Assembly: GCF_001400735.1 (NCBI RefSeq)
Contig: NZ_LJPW01000038.1
Span: 62,001-126,000 of the forward strand
DNA: 64,000 nt
Source: Pseudomonas caricapapayae
GTDB lineage: Bacteria; Pseudomonadota; Gammaproteobacteria; Pseudomonadales; Pseudomonadaceae
Direction of reading: 5' to 3'
Part shown: piece after piece, positions 58,701-62,780 of the stretch
How the letters are laid out: every line of letters starts with the position of its first letter
How positions within the stretch are numbered: the stretch's first letter is position 1
Position numbers and translations under genes: made by a program
Notes under the pieces: model-generated
What the model saw: only the letters and a program-made list of their open reading frames with translations
Told to the model about the DNA's origin: nothing
The model's database searches: none

Positions 58701-59247
58701 CCAGCACCGGTTTGCCGGTGGTCAGTGTGACCTGCGGGGTATTGATGAAACCGCAGCCGTTGCAACTGATGCCGTACGGGTTGGCGACGATGACCCGCGC
58801 CGCTTGCCCGGCCACTTCCGTATAGCCCTTGAGCTGACTGGCGTTGGCTCCGACCACTTCGTTGAGGATAGTGCTGGCCGCCGTACCGCGCAGGTTGGCG
58901 TTGCCGACGATGATCCCGCCCAGTTGGGTGCTCTGGGTCTGGTTGGTGGAGTTGTTGAGGATAACGCCCTGGCTGTCGACGTTGAACTGCTGATACTGAT
59001 TGTGTGACAGGCCGCTGGCATTGGGCGCGGCGATGTTGACGATAGGCACGCCATTGCCGGCCTGGTTCAGGCTGGTATTCGTGCCACTGACCACGATGCC
59101 TTCGGCTTGAACCAGCAATGGCTGCCAGAACAGGGCATTGGCCAGGACCAGCGCGAGGCCACGCTTTGGCATTCCCCAAAAGGACGGACGCTCGATCAGT
59201 GCAGCGGAGGGCTGACGTGCAAGCAGGGCCAGTTGGTGGACGTCCAT
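40768..59247 (-). CDS. cdiA: CdiA-type giant two-partner-secretion effector (filamentous haemagglutinin family)
   Basis: A 6159-residue protein. Residues 1-50 are an extended signal peptide. The TPS domain covers about 50-310, with VVSGTNTSLNQAGNGVPIVN, GLSHNQYQQFNVDSQGVILN and NPYGISCNGCGFINTPQVTL. Residues about 300-3900 are FHA-type beta-helix repeats (LDNRNGxLxSxGxL pattern), including five near-identical units of about 310 residues at 505-2057. A cysteine-bearing region with SASAASGIIAGGNLNI lies near 4010, a low-complexity Ala/Thr/Ser-Val region at about 4300-4470, and a second FHA-2 filament (INAGSNIALDAAQDL-type 20-residue motifs) at about 4600-5750. The tip contains a hydrophobic segment GAYLIGGGVLTAGILTGMLV (about 5970-5990). 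The toxin domain from about 6050 (GPRNAKDLAGG) has YAVYDSEGLIVKRVGVTGAA HANVPTPHVIEYG, close to polymorphic toxin type 24. It has no VENN motif. It is exported by the adjacent CdiB and kills neighbours lacking cdiI. Confidence 0.93.
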   Translation of the reverse strand: MDVHQLALLARQPSAALIERPSFWGMPKRGLALVLANALFWQPLLVQAEGIVVSGTNTSLNQAGNGVPIVNIAAPNASGLSHNQYQQFNVDSQGVILNNSTNQTQSTQLGGIIVGNANLRGTAASTILNEVVGANASQLKGYTEVAGQAARVIVANPYGISCNGCGFINTPQVTLTTGKPVLDASGQLQRFNVQGGSISIDGVGLNAENVDQFDIITRSAKINAELHAKRLNIIAGRNDVDAQTLNPTALPDDGSAKPELAVDSSALGGMYAGAIRLVGTEAGVGVRLAGNMAASGGDIQIDANGHLSVTQTAASGAVVVKANSAEVNGPVYAGSSLGMTAAGDLITRQNVAARDALSLSAGGQLYNSAVIEAGVNADNSRNGSGDVTLSANGLNNSGSITASRALQATITQTLNNQGATLNGQSGTRIVAGSVDNRQSGRILSQAGTVDINASQLLNSQSGLISSDGNLTITAGSLDNSQQGKLSSSSGLSARISGQLLNQLGLVSANGDLLLNAAGVDNRSAEISSLGSLTSTVGQFNNSEKGRLLANGALQLTSDHLNNQSGSVAGQQGVQLNPGQLTNTGNGSVYGKNNLNLALDGALNNDQGVLRSDGTLDVRAASLSNIAGSVTSGGTASVSASGAVVNRGGQILSDVGLTLSSASLDNSQSGRIAGDGLMLTTGAFDNHLDGRLTSTGALQLTAGQVNNSEAGRIASAMALTAVVTGLNQTNDGRLYSNSDVSLDMNNGLLNNQSGLINAPGQLLLKNLNAVNNRSGKISTANGFTLAATSLDNTDGSILSDKALVVRINQLLTNLRGLVSATGLDLTASSLNNRSGETSSLGTLTANVGQFDNREKGRLLANGALLLTADGLNNLNGVVSGQQGVQLNLGQLNNSGNGSLYAKDALTVTLGGVLVNDQGVVRSDGAMDLNAAGLANTNGSVTSAGTGVLNVNGAVVNQGGQIVSDAQLTLNSGSLDNSRSGRIAGNGVVLNTGAFNNQQSGNLSSTGAMRLTAWQVDNSAAGRIASAMALTAVVTGLNQTNDGRLYSNGDVSLDMSNGLLNNQSGQITAPGQLLLKNLNVVDNQRGKISSANGFTLAATSLDNTDGSLISDKALIVRINQLLNNLRGQISANGVNASAATLDNRLGELSSLGGLTASIGQFDNREKGRLLANGALLLTADGLNNLNGIVSGQQGVQLNLGQLTNTTGGSVYAKDGLGLTLSGALNNDQGVLRSDGSLIASAASLANSAGTVSSAGVASISIKDGVVNQSGQILGDAQLTLDSASLDNSQSGRIASNGLVLTTGAFDNHKDGRLTSTGSLQLNAGLVNNSDAGRIASAMALTAVVTGLDQSNDGRLYSNSDVSLDLSNGVLNNQGGLINAPGQLLLKNLNVVNNQRGEISSTNDFTLAATSLDNTEGSLLGDKALVVRINQMLTNLRGKISANGVNLNAATLDNRNAELSSLGTLSANLGEFDNSSKGRLMANGALLLTASTLNNQNGVVSGQQDVQLNLGQLSNTGAGSVYAKSRLGLTLTGALNNNQGVLRSDGALELNAASLANTGGRVTSAGVATLKADAAVVNQGGQIISDARLTLSSGSLDNSQSGRIAGNGVALTTGAFDNHQDGRLTSTSALQLNAGLVNNSEAGRIASAMTLTAVVTGLNQTNDGKLYSNSDVRLDLSNGVLTNQGGLINAPGQLLLKNLAAVNNQDGEISSANGFSLVATSLDNTDGSVISDKALIVRIDQLLTNLRGLISAKGIQLNAATLDNRNAELSSLGELTATVGQFDNSGKGRLLANGALLLNADSLDNQSAGAVSGQQSVQLNVGQLINTGSGSIYAKNSLGLKVTGVLNNDQGTLRSGGTLALSTASLVNTAGSVTSAGASSLTVDGPVVNRGGQILGDSKLVLTSGSLDNSQNGRIAGKGVKLVTGTFDNQQGGRLTSTATLQLDATLVNNSDAGRIASAMALTAVVTGLNQTNDGRLYSNSDVSLDLSNGALNNDSGLITAPGQLLLKNLNAVSNRNGEISSANGFTLAAASLDNTGGSVLGDKALVVRVDQLLTNLRGLVSAKGIDLAAGELNNDSGSVSSDADLLLTIADKLSNQNGELTSAGNTTLNALSLGNANGQVMADRFLKLAITDAIDNQAGTLGAGKGANISAASLDNRQAGALVTDGQLDLTLTGALDNRASGSLQAKGPMNLTSQALDNRGGRVTAQNLLMIRSASLDNRGGAIRAEKGLQLFVDALDNSQTGLSTASKGLINSNAGLELVGTRLDNQNGLLNAAGLMQLQVDSVLNGNGRIASQADMVANVASLTQQGGELVAQGTLTLTGKTLDNRSGGLVGSTKALKIDVDDIDNKAGELSSQIGVDIIAKTLDNSDGGKVLAGTALGLTVTRVINLNKGLLFGNTLRLDGTRLENAGGTLASQQDLNISLSDELDNSGGLLSSESAMTVSAASLQNAAGSLSSADALKVTTTGALSNQAGAITTDAALTLSSASLDNSQAGKLSGKGATQVTTGTFDNSQGGRLTSSDTLQLTAGKVINQNAGRIASALALTASVTRLDQQAGELFSNTSLSLDLNKGQLNNQGGLINAPGVLLLKNLDGVANQNGEISSAQAFSLNAGSLDNSGGKLLSSQALTLVVNKALSNLKGNISGAALSINSDSLDNTEGMISSRADLDVTVNTALTNAKGTLIGDGNVNLSAATADNSLGQLASKQNLDARIGNLQQQNGQMLAQGTLTLRGEALDNRQNGFIGATKALAISVTSIDNRGGELSSQDMMTLTSQQLNNSDKGRVLAQKALNLNIAQTTNRTNGLLSSQAGLTLIGSTLDNTGGALSALKALGIDLSAALDNSQGLISGEDILTVKAGSLTNTAGSVSSAGTLTLDSAGAIGNQGGKLVTDGALDLKSASLDNRQLGNISGKGLLTLRTGDFDNSQNGRVSSSDRLELTSAQLNNSSGGSIGSSQALTASVSRLSQQGGRLFSNTSLSLDLNNGQLDNQGGLINAPGALVLNNVNEVLNQNGEISSAQAFTVNAQQLNNNGGKLLSNQVLTLRIARALNNVKGMIAAAGVDVVVNTLDNTSGTLTSRNNLGLTVTGLLTNRDNGLINATQALKVGAASLDNQNGQVLGGTSLILDAASINNTAKGLINSAGTLNLTAGSLDAGNGGEVSAARDMTLVLNALSLNGGRLMSDAGLSIDMAGNDLDNRSGLITADGSLSLSRLRDLNNQSGEVSSAQSFTLSGRTLDNTSGKLISSNVLTVSATGLLNQNGLISGWQGLNVAGNRLDNRNSGTLSSRSGNLVANLTGELLNGGNGALVSQNAMNVSADSLDNRGGILSSGTGQTLNVAGLLNNSQSGLIDSGAGLVVKANALSNAAGNLTAQQDLSFEGSSLDNSAGNLSSRGAMTLDLLESLTNTSGKLASGGTLLLRRSAAINNQAVQLISQSLMTLNTSGQLDNRNRGTVAANNTLAVVASGSVLNDADGLIYSQNADARVQAASLSNVRGTVQSVGALRVDAASTVDNQNGRIIAQSGDLNLSAANLYSQGGVLSSLQGAFTANVIGVLKNGYDTNRQGGVIQAQRLNLTALGGFDNYGGRVSARAGEALITTPGFDNRNGGLYAKGLVRVTGVNFDNSGDNDGQIAGGQVELNLSGALNNRLGIIESDSTLAITAASLDNQTGQLRALGGGGATNFQIGNLFDNRNGTLESANSDLILNAGGFLNGGGSLLHTGNGTFDISTANLTNAGGSIVTRGGLTLSADSWTNSSVIQAGRLTVNVNNLSQTASGQLLASTSLVGNGGNWNNDGLIASDGSLSFNLGGTYGGNGRLSSLGTLGLSAAQVNLNAASTIAGGGDTSVSVAGQLSNIGRLTSATNLTVNAGSINNQGTLGSGQALTVTTGSLVNDRGLVFSGNNMSLRVGSLNNSYANIYSLGNLSVDRNGQGALADSIVNSSASIQSDGSMSLAASTIQNIRAILTTSNGGIYTAMIVEGACNREFYNNDCSGKATHTWDITQREKLEVTAASAASGIIAGGNLNINGGDLFNQSSTIVTSGNLTATLNNLNNTGVEASDTETMRSFRSARTSNAGSWTNAARDFTEQYWFTSSGYDANNIGGLEAAMAKFIATTETEMPEFRKVTQLSNGDQSYAAVIQAGGAVNVNASNNIGNNVVRAGYSYVSGGSRTDTNAPGSQFSTRITVNQQLPPDLAQQQVNPLSLPGFSLPTGQNGLFRLSGQTGTAATVAQPVGLPQSWTMGSAAVSVAQREQTVSDAQASTIQIGSVGQIANATRQLASVTRQSAGVSANATAFDTSAPGAAPIGGLVLPGHNSDAAGVTSVDSVTGIATGNQGSGALLPVQSTGSTSGVPAITAISSGNSAAENAGLVQGIQVNKAGQVVNGTQGSLVSVFNQATTGAQSGATAAVTQVVVSAQGGTVIAPVRSSVAALVSPVTAAVLNPVTTTPASTASTQPATVAQASAITPAVSAAAQTITRVEGLPSSSFISKPQKYLIETNPVLTELKQFMSSDYLLAGLGYDPEVSAKRLGDGLYEQRLVQQAVVARTGQAFIDGQTSNEAQFKYLMNNAIASKQQLNLAVGVSLSSQQVAALTHDIVWLEEHEVNGEKVLVPVLYLAQADNRLGPTGALIAGNDVSLIAGQNLDNVGTLRAANNLSAAAGNDLVNSGLIEAGNRLDLLAGNDLINKAGGIISGRDVTLTALRGDVINERTVTSHQSASGDATWRQDFADSAARIEAANDMSLQAGRDVKNTGSVLQAGRDLSISAGRDVAIDSAQAEDGQTRGANSSNSSITQLSSTVSAGRDLTAQAGRDINVIASSIDAKRDIAMAATENLTLSSAADEEHSYGKSKKVTEQEDHVSQVSAELKAGGSVALQAGQNLDIIASRINAGSNIALDAAQDLTIASAQDESSYFYAKKSKGSFGRSSSKQQESYDSTNVASVINAGQDLTINTTKAADGSVSINGGHDVSVIGSQLSAGNDLILGATNDITVLSGVDEQGAYSKKSKSGAFGLSKSGKSELKTSSTQVASEMSAGNDVVVASGKDITLRASNIDAGNDVDLRAGLVDKTGDINLLSANDEASSQSDEYKNKTGLSASGGFLSISSAREAGGQAQSSTSVGSQINAAGDVSLQTERDINIVGSSVNAGANVSLNAGQDVNILAAQSTQSNQDWEKNRQSGIGVSSNANGVTFFAGVDRSKEKNRLEQHSAAASQVRAGEDLAVNAERDINQIGSDLQALNDINLTAGRNIKIDAARESQTVEQQRENSRNGLSASIDHNYGSTKDAISGAGKGEDATSKGSSTLKAVDSTSQFLSGPTGDGKFGNSKQGTSQQVVETTNRASTLDAGNNLNISASNDVQISGGQLQAGRDINIKGRDVTLDAAKGSYSQETSEQKSWSGIHGSSSGGFKLGVGGSGGVANADQSQGSSTVTVLQAGRDVNLKASNDLNLIGTQAQAERNINLNAGNTLNIKAAQNDSSTENTRKNGGGEAGIAIGPGGIGVYASVNIGKGDLEREGKQQQEAYLYAGNHLGFTSGQDTNIAGATLRGNDVVGRVGRDLNVTSLPDTGKAQGKEFDLSATVVVGFGGSVSGSVGYGQTNGSKNWIEEQTRITAKDKVDIRTENHTQLDGALIASDSGNLKLDTNTLGYSDIAGKDKEHGYYLNVGGSYGTGSSTTQDSSQVGKGDNQKNGWSVEGWNYNTDREQIVRGTVGAGDVVVRSDTGVKDSTAGLNRDVDKAYEITRDDEHRTDVYVTKSSLEAASQPVVTATQWANQLLTYNETARQNYEEASRGLTRAVNKIESTLGRKMDASAASLMGADFAENTLDSLLQGGMTRSQAMKTMADPAFQETVVAEIARLAGIDLTSVEVLDQTLQTDNKANSSGSIELPATPVNASNAEKLTAAQETLRSMASINQYIQEHPDQQEAVSVLVAMAQGPKGLVQLAVFNAVSETPLGQNIGQRLAEYGEVLGEQVANAMEGEKINKDDNTGAYLIGGGVLTAGILTGMLVSGKSVAKSRTISAEMKADPYHPDWKNYTGTDRGVGADVVKGGGEAKGGAGKAAESPSGPRNAKDLAGGPLEHATQVSGRFKNDGGPSNGTVYRADNQGNITSYAVYDSEGLIVKRVGVTGAAHANVPTPHVIEYGRNTLPDGTVRVQSPSTKSAPRPANLDEIP
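53075..57735 (-). repeat. Tandem array of five about 930-bp repeats inside cdiA
   Basis: The anchor GGTCTGATTCAGG or its near variant occurs at 53341, 54274, 55204, 56134 and 57064, giving spacings of 933, 930, 930 and 930 bp (310 or 311 codons). Each unit encodes the same series, RIASAMALTAVVTGLNQTND through NAPGQLLLKNL to VVRINQLLTNLRG and LLANGALLLTA. The unit length is constant to within one codon, which shows in-frame duplication. More diverged versions lie at about 51.6 and 50.4 kb. Confidence 0.92.
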
Positions 59248-59286
59248 GTAGGTGACCTCGGAAGGAAAAATTTGAAAGCGGCGTTG

Positions 59287-61017
59287 TTAAAGAAAGACGT
59301 CCATACGGAAATAGATCGGTGCTTCACGCTCGATCACATCGGGACGTTCCAGGGAATGCGCAAAGGTCACTGAAGCCGCGACGTGCCGGCCTCGGGTAAA
59401 CAGTTCGAACGAGTTGCTGGACAAGCGCCCATGCTGGTCACCGTTGTAACGGTCGTTGCGAATCACACCCTGGTCGTAACCGGCAGCCGCGCCATACTCG
59501 GCGAACATCGGGCGCAACCAGTCCAGCGTCACCGGACGGGTCAGACGCATTTCATTGCGCCAGTAGCCACCGCTGTCACCGGACAAAAATTCATCCTTGT
59601 AACCACGCACCGACGACGATCCGCCCAGGCTGGTGCGTTGCGAGCTGAACAGCACATCCTCGCTGCGCTGCCCGGTGGCAAGACTGGTGAAGCTCAGATT
59701 TTCGCCCCACAGATGAAAGGGATGCAGGTAGCTGAGGGTGCCGGTGTATTTGCGATAACGTGCATCCGCCTCACCCGGGCGAGGATCGTGGTTGCCTTGC
59801 GCGTCCAGAGCACCGATGCCTTGCTGCATGCCCAGATCGATGTTGACGAACGCCGAACCGACCCGCCGCCCGTGGTTGATGCCGAACTGCGCCTCAGTGA
59901 TGCGATTGCTGCTGACCGCCAGCTTGCTGTCTTCGACATAATTGTTGGTGCGCAGCCAGGACAGACCGGCATTGAGCGAGGTCTTGCTCAGCGCGTCGCG
60001 ATACACCACCCGCTCGGCCTTGAACTGGTGGTTCTGGCTGTCGCCGTCCTGCTTGAAGTTAATGTTCGAAGCCTGCGCCACCGAGCGATATTCGCTGGTG
60101 TTGTACAAGTAGCTGAACGTCCACCAGCCCCACGGCAGACTGTAGGCAAGCGAAGCGTTGCGCGAGGCTTTCTGCCGGTCGCTGATAGCATCGTGGCCGC
60201 CGCGCAAGCTGAACTGATCGGCCAGCCCCAACGGGTTGTCCCACTCAAGCCCGGCATTCCACTGCTGCTCACCGGTGCTGCGCTGGCCCTCATTGGTACG
60301 CGACAGGTTGGCACGCCACGGCTTTTGCGGAGTGTTCTTGACGACCACATCGCTGCCACCCACGACCTGGCCGGGGGTCAGTTCCATCTGCGCCTGATTG
60401 GACGGCAGACGATTGAGCTGATCGACCATCTGCTCGATTTCACGCAGGTTGACCATCTGGCCTTCCCTGCCGGGAAAAGTCATGGCCAGCTCACGTGTCG
60501 ACAGGCCGCTGGCAGCATCGCCGCGCAGGTGCTCCAGCTTGCCCTCGATGACCAGCACTTGCAGGTCGCCGGTGGACAGGTCCTGTTGTGGCAGATAGGC
60601 CCGAGTCGTCACCAGGCCTTTTTCGAGGTAGTGATCGGTGATGACTTTCAGCAGCTCGTTGAGCTGCGCAACACCAAGACACTTGCCTTGATACGGCGCG
60701 GTCAGCGCGTCACGCTCGGCGGACGACAGCGAGTCGGCACCCTTGAGTTCGATACGATTGATGGTGAAGCAGCGGGTATCGGCAGGCGCGCTGGGGGCGA
60801 CGGGTGCCGTTTGTTTGCTCGGCAGGTCTTTGAGCTCTTCAAGGCGACGGCGCTGCTCTTCAAGCAGGCGATCCTGACGGTCGCGGATAAGGTCTTGTTC
60901 ACCTGGCGAACTGGCGGGGACAGTGGCTGCGAGCGAAGTAGCTGGCGCGATGGCGAGCAGGAGCAGCAAAGCCAGTCTGGGAACATGGGGATACACGGTG
61001 CGTCCTTGCAGTAGCAT
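59287..61017 (-). CDS. cdiB: CdiB/TpsB outer-membrane transporter (FhaC/ShlB family)
   Basis: A 576-residue protein. An Ala-rich signal peptide (residues 1-30) is followed by a helical plug region with ERRRLEELKDL (about 45-60), POTRA 1 (CFTINRIELKGADSLSSAER), POTRA 2 (LVIEGKLEHLRGDAASGLST) and a 16-stranded barrel from about 220 to 576 with the family motifs ARYRKYTGTLSYLHPFHLWG, SSVRGYKDEFLSGDSGGYWR near 465 (the VRGY motif) and a terminal Phe-Leu. It recognises the TPS domain of CdiA and exports it. The gap to cdiA is 39 bp, so they form an operon. Confidence 0.94.
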   Translation of the reverse strand: MLLQGRTVYPHVPRLALLLLLAIAPATSLAATVPASSPGEQDLIRDRQDRLLEEQRRRLEELKDLPSKQTAPVAPSAPADTRCFTINRIELKGADSLSSAERDALTAPYQGKCLGVAQLNELLKVITDHYLEKGLVTTRAYLPQQDLSTGDLQVLVIEGKLEHLRGDAASGLSTRELAMTFPGREGQMVNLREIEQMVDQLNRLPSNQAQMELTPGQVVGGSDVVVKNTPQKPWRANLSRTNEGQRSTGEQQWNAGLEWDNPLGLADQFSLRGGHDAISDRQKASRNASLAYSLPWGWWTFSYLYNTSEYRSVAQASNINFKQDGDSQNHQFKAERVVYRDALSKTSLNAGLSWLRTNNYVEDSKLAVSSNRITEAQFGINHGRRVGSAFVNIDLGMQQGIGALDAQGNHDPRPGEADARYRKYTGTLSYLHPFHLWGENLSFTSLATGQRSEDVLFSSQRTSLGGSSSVRGYKDEFLSGDSGGYWRNEMRLTRPVTLDWLRPMFAEYGAAAGYDQGVIRNDRYNGDQHGRLSSNSFELFTRGRHVAASVTFAHSLERPDVIEREAPIYFRMDVFL

Positions 61018-61038
61018 ATTGATATCAAAAGGCGGGTA

Positions 61039-61067
61039 ATACTAGATCGCCATCAATATGGCGTCAA
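61039..61067 (-). promoter_or_regulatory. Predicted sigma-70 promoter of cdiBA with a palindrome in the spacer
   Basis: On the minus strand TTGACG is followed after 17 bp by TAGTAT, 4/6 match to the -10 consensus, about 20 bp upstream of the cdiB start. A perfect palindrome CGCCAT-ATTG-ATGGCG (61048-61063) sits between the two hexamers, where a repressor would block RNA polymerase. The surrounding 61068-61427 region is AT-rich and shows no gene. Confidence 0.5.
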
Positions 61068-61427
61068 ATATTTGTATCGACCATGTATCCGTTTTGTTGA
61101 ACTTTTTAACATTCAAATTGAGCAGCATTGATCATCGGCCGTGAGTTCGAGATCCGATGCTCAATATTGATCGGAGGCAGCGTACCTGCGCGATGTAGCA
61201 TTAAGGTCATAATTAAATATAGGCAGGTGAACTAACCGCGATAGTGTCTGAAGCGGACTCGTGCCGGGGCTGAAGATGTACCAGGAAAATGACGGTGATC
61301 GTGGGCGACTGAGCGAAAGCATTGGCTGAGCCAACCCCTCTTTACCTCAGGAGAAGTGCGGCTTTCCTTTGTGCACTGCATCGAGTCCTTGCAGCCCCGT
61401 ATCTGTTTGAAAGCGGGTCATCGGTTC

Positions 61428-61459
61428 AAAAAGCCTCCCGTGACATGCGCGGGAGGCTT
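61428..61459 (-). terminator. Intrinsic terminator of the M20 peptidase gene
   Basis: Perfect 10-bp stem AAGCCTCCCG/CGGGAGGCTT, loop of 9 nt, with TTTTT on the minus strand, 6 bp past the M20 peptidase stop. Correct position for stopping the peptidase transcript before the cdiB promoter region. Confidence 0.9.
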
Positions 61460-61465
61460 CTCGGA

Positions 61466-62707
61466 TCACGGTTGCCCGGACAACTTCATGATCATCCGCG
61501 ACAGCAGATAGATTCGCGGTGCCACGCTGTCCACTTCGGCATACTCTTCGGGCGTATGGATATTGCCACCGACAATCCCGAAGCCATCCAGCGTTGGTGT
61601 ACCCACGCTGGCAGACAGGCTTGAATCAGCCGCACCGCCGCTCCCCTCAATGGTCAGCTTACGGCCCAGTTCGCCGTAGATGCCTTGCGCCGTCGCGACC
61701 AATGCATCGGACTGCGCGGTTTGCGGCATCGGCGGCAGGCCACGGACCAGACTGGTCTTGACCTCCGTGTCAGGCACCAGCTTGTTGGCCGATACCCTGG
61801 CCAGGTCCTGTTCGACCCGATCAAACTCCTCCGGCACGGCTGCACGCACGTCGGCCTTGGCGCTGGCCTGATCAGGAATCACATTGGTGCGATCTCCCGC
61901 TTTGAGCACCGTGAAGTTGATGGTGGTTTTTTTCTCCTCGTCACCCAGCTTGCCGAGTTGCAGGATCTGATGTGCAACCTCGGTGGCAGCATTGCGTCCC
62001 AGTTCCGGCGCAACGCCCGCGTGCGATGCCTTGCCCTTGACGTCGACCAGTGCAGTTGCAGACCCCTTGCGCCACACCACCAGACCATCGGCCGGACGAC
62101 CGGGCTCCAGGTTCAGCGTGACATCGTGCTCTTTCGCGGTCTTCTTGATCAGCTCGGTAGCGACACCTGAACCGGTTTCTTCACTGGCGTCGAGCAATAC
62201 CGTGATCTGCGCGTAGTCGGTGAATTTCAGGTTGTGCAACACCTTCAATGCGTAGATGGCGGCCACGATGCCGCCCTTGTCATCCATGACGCCGGGGCCG
62301 TAGGCACGCCCCTCCTTGATATGAAAAGGACGCTCGGCCGCAGAACCTTCCTTGAACACGGTGTCCATGTGCGCCATCAGCAGAATCTTTGCCTTGCCGG
62401 TGCCTTTAAGGGTGGCAACCACGTGATTGCTGGCCTCTGGAGTATTGGGAACGAGCTCGATGGTTGCACCGAGCTGCTTGAGTTCCTCAATCGCGATGTC
62501 ACTGACTTTGGTCAGACCCGGTACATACCCGGAACCTGAATCGATGTTCACCAGACGCTCCAGCAGTTTCAAGGCGTCGTCCTTGTAGTGCTCGGCATCG
62601 GCCTGGATCGCCTTGTGCGGTTCGGCCAGGGCCGCTGGTGCCAGAGCTGTCAACGCCAGCGCCAAGGCAAGTTGAGCGGCCAGTGGCGAGCGGGAGAATG
62701 AGCGCAT
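61466..62707 (-). CDS. Secreted M20 zinc peptidase (glutamate carboxypeptidase G2-like)
   Basis: A 413-residue protein. Signal peptide MRSFSRSPLAAQLALALALT ALAPAALA, cleaved after ALA, gives a periplasmic enzyme. Metal and catalytic motifs: LLMAHMDTVFKEG (metal His, catalytic Asp), GVMDDKGGIVAAIYALKVL (bridging Asp), DASEETGSG (Glu pair) and GNIHTPEEYAEVDS (C-terminal metal His). The dimerisation domain contains VDVKGKASHAGVAPELGRNA. CPG2-type enzymes remove C-terminal Glu from folates and peptides. AGGAC lies before the ATG at 62707. Upstream of an RND pump on the same strand, 73 bp apart. Confidence 0.9.
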   Translation of the reverse strand: MRSFSRSPLAAQLALALALTALAPAALAEPHKAIQADAEHYKDDALKLLERLVNIDSGSGYVPGLTKVSDIAIEELKQLGATIELVPNTPEASNHVVATLKGTGKAKILLMAHMDTVFKEGSAAERPFHIKEGRAYGPGVMDDKGGIVAAIYALKVLHNLKFTDYAQITVLLDASEETGSGVATELIKKTAKEHDVTLNLEPGRPADGLVVWRKGSATALVDVKGKASHAGVAPELGRNAATEVAHQILQLGKLGDEEKKTTINFTVLKAGDRTNVIPDQASAKADVRAAVPEEFDRVEQDLARVSANKLVPDTEVKTSLVRGLPPMPQTAQSDALVATAQGIYGELGRKLTIEGSGGAADSSLSASVGTPTLDGFGIVGGNIHTPEEYAEVDSVAPRIYLLSRMIMKLSGQP

Positions 62708-62780
62708 GTTGTTCCGTCCTTGTGTTCGGTTGGTCGAGGTTTTCAGGACCATACCTTACACAAGCACCGGTCGTCATGAG

